From NCBI GenBank assembly GCA_964577825.1, contig CAZOBJ010000002.1, positions 10,902 through 74,901 on the forward strand: 64,000 nucleotides of DNA. The letters run 5' to 3'. The stretch is from CAZOBJ01 sp964577825. GTDB lineage: Bacteria > Planctomycetota > SZUA-567 > JAFGNG01. The notes beneath the pieces are model-generated. The model was given only the letters and a program-made list of their open reading frames with translations. It had not been told where the DNA came from and ran no database searches. Below, piece by piece: positions 60,850 to 64,000 of the stretch (the stretch's first letter is position 1; every line of letters starts with the position of its first letter). Position numbers and translations under genes: made by a program.

Positions 60850-61308
60850 CGCTGCGCTTCCTCCCTCATGCACATCGCGGCCGGTGCGCCCGGCCTCCGT
60901 CCTGTCTGTCAGGCCACGCGCACCGAACCCGCTGCATACATGGGTGCAACTGTCGTGCCGTGCGGCCAGACCTCATAACTCGCGCTCAGGCAAGGCCTTC
61001 CACGCGGGCGCGGTCCGGGCCGCCTGCGCCCGTCCCTGTCGGAATGACCCAACGCCTGCGCCAACGCCAAACTGACCCAGTTACAGATATCCTGTCATTC
61101 TGACATGGTCACTGATGCTGATGCCATTCATAACTCCTTGTCTTTCATGGCCTAATGCATGCTTGGGAATGGAACAAGGGTTGCTTACTTGGAAGACCGG
61201 TTCGGGACGCGGTCTCGTGCGCTTGGCCGACATCTGCGCGAGGGCTCGACCGCGGACCCGGAACGCCGTTTTGGAGACGTGCAGGAACACGAAGAGGGAC
61301 CATACACG
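60850..61308. other. Divergent 459-bp region upstream of clpB with a low-GC stretch
   Basis: No gene is accepted here. Bases 61081-61180 are 44 percent GC by hand count, against about 70 percent around them. They contain a perfect inverted repeat TGTCA-TTC-TGACA (61093-61105). I see no CIRCE element and no convincing sigma-32 promoter for clpB. Confidence 0.7.
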
Positions 61309-63951
61309 ATGCGCATGGACAAACTGACCGTCAAGACCCAGGAAGCCCTGGCCGCGGCCCAGGACCTGGCCGGGCAACGCAACCACCAGGAGATCGGGCC
61401 GCTGCATCTGTTGGCCGCCCTGCTCGAACAGGAGGAGGGCGTGGTCGCGCCCGTGCTCAAGAAGCTCGGGGCCGAGCCCACGCTCATCGCCCAGGAGGTC
61501 GAGTCCGCGCTGGAACGCCTGCCCAAGGTGGAGGGCGCGCCCGCGGGCCAGTACATGGCCAAGGCCCTGGGCGAGACCCTGGAGAAGGCCTGGGAGGAGG
61601 CCCGCCGCCTCCAGGACGAGTACCTGTCCACCGAGCACCTGTTGATCGCGCTCGCGGCCGCGGACCAGACCGAGGCCGGGCGGATCCTCTCCGCCCAGGG
61701 CGTGACCGCGGACGGGGTCTACCAGGCCCTCACCCAGGTGCGCGGCGGCCAGCGGGTCACCGACGCGAACCCGGAGGACAAGTACCAGGCCCTCCAGCGC
61801 TACGGGCGCGACCTCACCGATCTCGCCCGCCGCGGCAAGCTCGACCCGGTCATCGGCCGGGACGTGGAGATCCGCCGGGTCATGCAGGTCCTCAGCCGCC
61901 GCACCAAGAACAACCCGGTGCTCATCGGCGAGCCGGGCACGGGCAAGACCGCCATCGTGGAGGGCCTGGCCCGCCGGATCGTGGAAGGCGACGTGCCCGA
62001 GGGCCTGAAGGACAAGCGGGTGGTGGCCCTGGACATCGGCGCGCTCATCGCCGGGGCCAAGTACCGCGGCGAGTTCGAGGACCGGCTCAAGGCCGTGCTG
62101 CGCGAGGTCACCGAGGCCGCGGGCGAGGTGGTGCTCTTCATCGACGAGCTGCACACCATCGTGGGCGCGGGCGCGGCCGAGGGCGCCGCGGACGCGGCGA
62201 ACATGCTCAAGCCCGCCCTGGCGCGCGGCGACCTGCGCTGCGTGGGCGCCACCACCCTGGACGAATACCGCAAGCGCGTGGAAAAGGACGCCGCGCTCGA
62301 ACGGCGGTTCCAGCCCGTGTACGTGGACGAACCCAGCGTAGAGAGCACCATCGCCATCCTGCGCGGGCTCAAGGAGCGGTACGAGGTCCACCACGGCGTG
62401 CGCATCCAGGACAGCGCGCTGTTGGCCGCGGCGCAGCTCAGTCACCGCTACATCAGCGACCGATTCCTGCCGGACAAGGCCATCGACCTCGTGGACGAGG
62501 CGTGCAGCGCGCTGCGCATCGAGATCGACTCCATGCCCCAGGAGCTCGACCAGCTCACCCGGCGCAAGACCCAGCTCGAGATCGAGCGCACCGCGCTCAA
62601 GAAGGAGACCGACCAGCCCGCGCGCGAGCGCCGCGAGGGCCTGGACCGCCAGGTCGCCGAGCTGGGCGAAGAGATCGACGCGCTCTCCGCGCGGTGGCGC
62701 GCGGAGAAGGAGGCCATCGGCGCCCTGCGGCGCATCAAGGAGGAGATCGACCAGGCCAAGACCGAGGCCGAGCAGGCCGAGCGCCGCGCCGAGCTCGACC
62801 GCGTGGCCGAGCTGCGCCACGGGCGCATCCCGGAGCTCCAGCGCGAGCTCGAGATCGAGAACGCCCGCCTCCAGGACCTGCAGAAGGACCGCGCCCTGCT
62901 CAAGGAAGAGGTCGCCGCCGAGGACATCGCCGACATCGTCAGCCGCTGGACCGGCATCCCCGTCAGCCGCATGCTCGAGAGCGAGATGAGCAAGCTCCTG
63001 CACATCGAGGAGCGCATCCACGAGCGCGTGGTCGGCCAGGACCAGGCCGTGACCGCGGTCGCCGACGCGGTGCGCCGCGGCCGGGCGGGACTCCAGGACC
63101 CCGACCGCCCGCTGGGCAAGTTCATCTTCCTCGGGCCCACGGGCGTGGGCAAGACCGAGGTCGCCCGCAGCCTGGCGCAGTTCCTGTTCGACGACGAGCA
63201 CAACATGGTGCGCATCGACATGGGCGAGTACCAGGAGAAGCACACCGTCAGCCGCCTGATCGGCGCGCCGCCCGGGTACGTGGGCTACGAGGAGGGCGGC
63301 CAGCTCACCGAGGCGGTGCGGCGCCGCCCGTACAGCGTGGTCCTGTTCGACGAGATCGAAAAGGCCCACCCCGAGGTGTTCAACACCCTGCTCCAACTCC
63401 TGGACGACGGGCGGCTCACCGACGGCCACGGCCGCACGGTGGACTTCCGCAACACGATCGTGATCATGACCTCGAACGTGGGCAGCCGGTTCCTGATAGA
63501 GGCCGCGGACCTCGACGACCCGAAGGTGCGCGGCCAGGTGCTCGACGCGTTGCGCGCGCACTTCTCGCCGGAGTTCCTCAACCGGATCGACGAGACGATC
63601 ATCTTCCACCGGCTCGGTCCGGAGGACATCCGCCGCATCGTGCGCATCCAGCTCAAGGGCCTGGAGGCCCTGTTGGCCGAGCACAAGCGTACGCTCGAGG
63701 TCACCGACGCGGCGGTCGCGCTCCTCGCGCGCGAGGGGTACGACCCCAACTACGGCGCGCGGCCCGTGGCGCGGGTCATTCAGCACCGACTCCAGAACCC
63801 GATCGCCAAGAAGGTGCTCGCTGGCGACCTGCCCGAGGGCCGGCCCGTACGCGTGGACGCGCGCGGCGGGGAGCTTGTCATCACCGCGGCCCCGGCCGAG
63901 CCCCGGACCGAGGCCGAGCCCGCGCAAGAGCCCCAGGCCGCGAGCGCCTAG
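61309..63951 (+). CDS. clpB: ATP-dependent disaggregase ClpB
   Basis: An 880-residue AAA+ chaperone that rescues proteins from aggregates with DnaK. The Clp N-terminal double repeat occupies 1-150, the first ATPase has Walker A GEPGTGKT (about 206), the coiled-coil middle domain spans about 410-535, and the second has Walker A GPTGVGKT (about 608). The pore tyrosine region appears as [12 protein letters not shown], and [16 protein letters not shown] marks the second ring. The last 15 residues are a Pro/Glu/Ala tail. ATG 61309 places the Clp_N domain correctly; ATG 61315 is two codons on, and a longer in-frame start at 61159 lacks homology. Confidence 0.96.
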   Translation: MRMDKLTVKTQEALAAAQDLAGQRNHQEIGPLHLLAALLEQEEGVVAPVLKKLGAEPTLIAQEVESALERLPKVEGAPAGQYMAKALGETLEKAWEEARRLQDEYLSTEHLLIALAAADQTEAGRILSAQGVTADGVYQALTQVRGGQRVTDANPEDKYQALQRYGRDLTDLARRGKLDPVIGRDVEIRRVMQVLSRRTKNNPVLIGEPGTGKTAIVEGLARRIVEGDVPEGLKDKRVVALDIGALIAGAKYRGEFEDRLKAVLREVTEAAGEVVLFIDELHTIVGAGAAEGAADAANMLKPALARGDLRCVGATTLDEYRKRVEKDAALERRFQPVYVDEPSVESTIAILRGLKERYEVHHGVRIQDSALLAAAQLSHRYISDRFLPDKAIDLVDEACSALRIEIDSMPQELDQLTRRKTQLEIERTALKKETDQPARERREGLDRQVAELGEEIDALSARWRAEKEAIGALRRIKEEIDQAKTEAEQAERRAELDRVAELRHGRIPELQRELEIENARLQDLQKDRALLKEEVAAEDIADIVSRWTGIPVSRMLESEMSKLLHIEERIHERVVGQDQAVTAVADAVRRGRAGLQDPDRPLGKFIFLGPTGVGKTEVARSLAQFLFDDEHNMVRIDMGEYQEKHTVSRLIGAPPGYVGYEEGGQLTEAVRRRPYSVVLFDEIEKAHPEVFNTLLQLLDDGRLTDGHGRTVDFRNTIVIMTSNVGSRFLIEAADLDDPKVRGQVLDALRAHFSPEFLNRIDETIIFHRLGPEDIRRIVRIQLKGLEALLAEHKRTLEVTDAAVALLAREGYDPNYGARPVARVIQHRLQNPIAKKVLAGDLPEGRPVRVDARGGELVITAAPAEPRTEAEPAQEPQAASA

Positions 63952-63980
63952 GCTTTGTCTGAAAACGCTGGAGGCATCCG

Positions 63981-64000
63981 GTGGACGTTGACGATATCCC
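63981..64000 (+). CDS. Start of a further gene, cut by the window edge
   Basis: GTG 63981 has GCTGGAGG 8 bases upstream and opens a frame encoding (M)DVDDI. Only six complete codons are present, so no function can be assigned. It lies 29 bases after clpB on the same strand. Confidence 0.4.

Noticed and set aside
61081..61131. Mini-ORF on the minus strand (16 codons, AAGGAG two bases before ATG)
   Set aside because: The Shine-Dalgarno spacing is too short and the peptide has no known homologue. The low GC content explains the absence of other stops poorly, so I list it only as a curiosity.
60850..61308. CIRCE or sigma-32 control of clpB
   Set aside because: Neither TTAGCACTC-N9-GAGTGCTAA nor a CTTGAAA/CCCCAT pair is present in the upstream region.
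61081..63927. A 948-codon minus-strand frame opposite clpB
   Set aside because: It is the antisense of a fully conserved ClpB sequence. Its translation is His/Leu/Ala/Gly-rich without motifs.

Overview
The window is a 64 kb piece of a very GC-rich (roughly 70 percent by eye) bacterial chromosome, almost certainly a draft or metagenome-derived scaffold because it holds four runs of exactly 100 N. The organism is diderm: it has a lipoprotein secretin, an O-antigen-ligase-like protein and secreted carbohydrate-active proteins. The gene mix (fused ThiD2-ThiE, stand-alone AICAR transformylase, bacterial glycerol-1-phosphate dehydrogenase, sulfatase with unusual glycosidase-like proteins, many prepilin-type signal proteins) recalls Planctomycetota, Hydrogenedentota, Lentisphaerota or similar lineages. 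That placement is inference; no rRNA or other phylogenetic marker is present to settle it.

Layout. 1-7.2 kb (+ strand): purine and thiamine genes, a repeat-rich intergenic stretch, then a tight operon parA - pyrK - Nudix hydrolase - NAD(P)H-hydrate epimerase - PhnP-like metallo-hydrolase. 7.2-23.3 kb (- strand): a complete-looking hybrid type IV pilus / type II secretion machine. Four prepilin-signal proteins come first (two of them giant, 800-985 residues), then a PilM-PilN-like fusion, PilO-like, PilP-like, secretin, GspE ATPase and GspF platform protein. No prepilin peptidase is in the window. 23.7-24.6 kb (+): glycerol-1-phosphate dehydrogenase, interrupted by a gap. 24.6-37.1 kb (-): a putative sulfated-glycan degradation locus (sulfatase, three large glycosidase-like or carbohydrate-binding proteins, a flavodoxin-like reductase and a secreted protein with an acidic tail). 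37.3-46.1 kb: surface glycan synthesis, with two proteins each built from two fused GT4 glycosyltransferases, an O-antigen ligase/polymerase, a GT2 transferase and a multi-pass membrane protein. 46.3-50.2 kb: small metal-binding proteins, a methyltransferase, a ferredoxin, an FmdB-type zinc ribbon, a radical SAM enzyme and a truncated DUF4867 protein. 50.4-55.5 kb (-): the core block tig - clpP - clpX - SRP RNA (ffs) - dnaX. 55.9-64 kb: truA, cvpA, an alpha/beta hydrolase, a zinc alcohol dehydrogenase-like protein, a YugP-type membrane protease and clpB.

Main points of interest. (1) The giant pseudopilins carry tandem GspG-like head modules plus jelly-roll-like domains behind an ordinary prepilin leader. 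(2) The gap at 17227-17326 is flanked by an exact 55-bp duplication; collapsing it restores one intact 803-codon reading frame, so the gap is an assembly artefact. (3) An SRP RNA gene not marked by any ORF lies three bases after the clpX stop codon. (4) The NAD(P)H-hydrate epimerase appears to carry a second, degenerate copy of its own Rossmann core. (5) Sigma-70-like promoters of the form TTGAC(A/C/T)-N16/17-TAnnnT can be read in several divergent intergenic regions.
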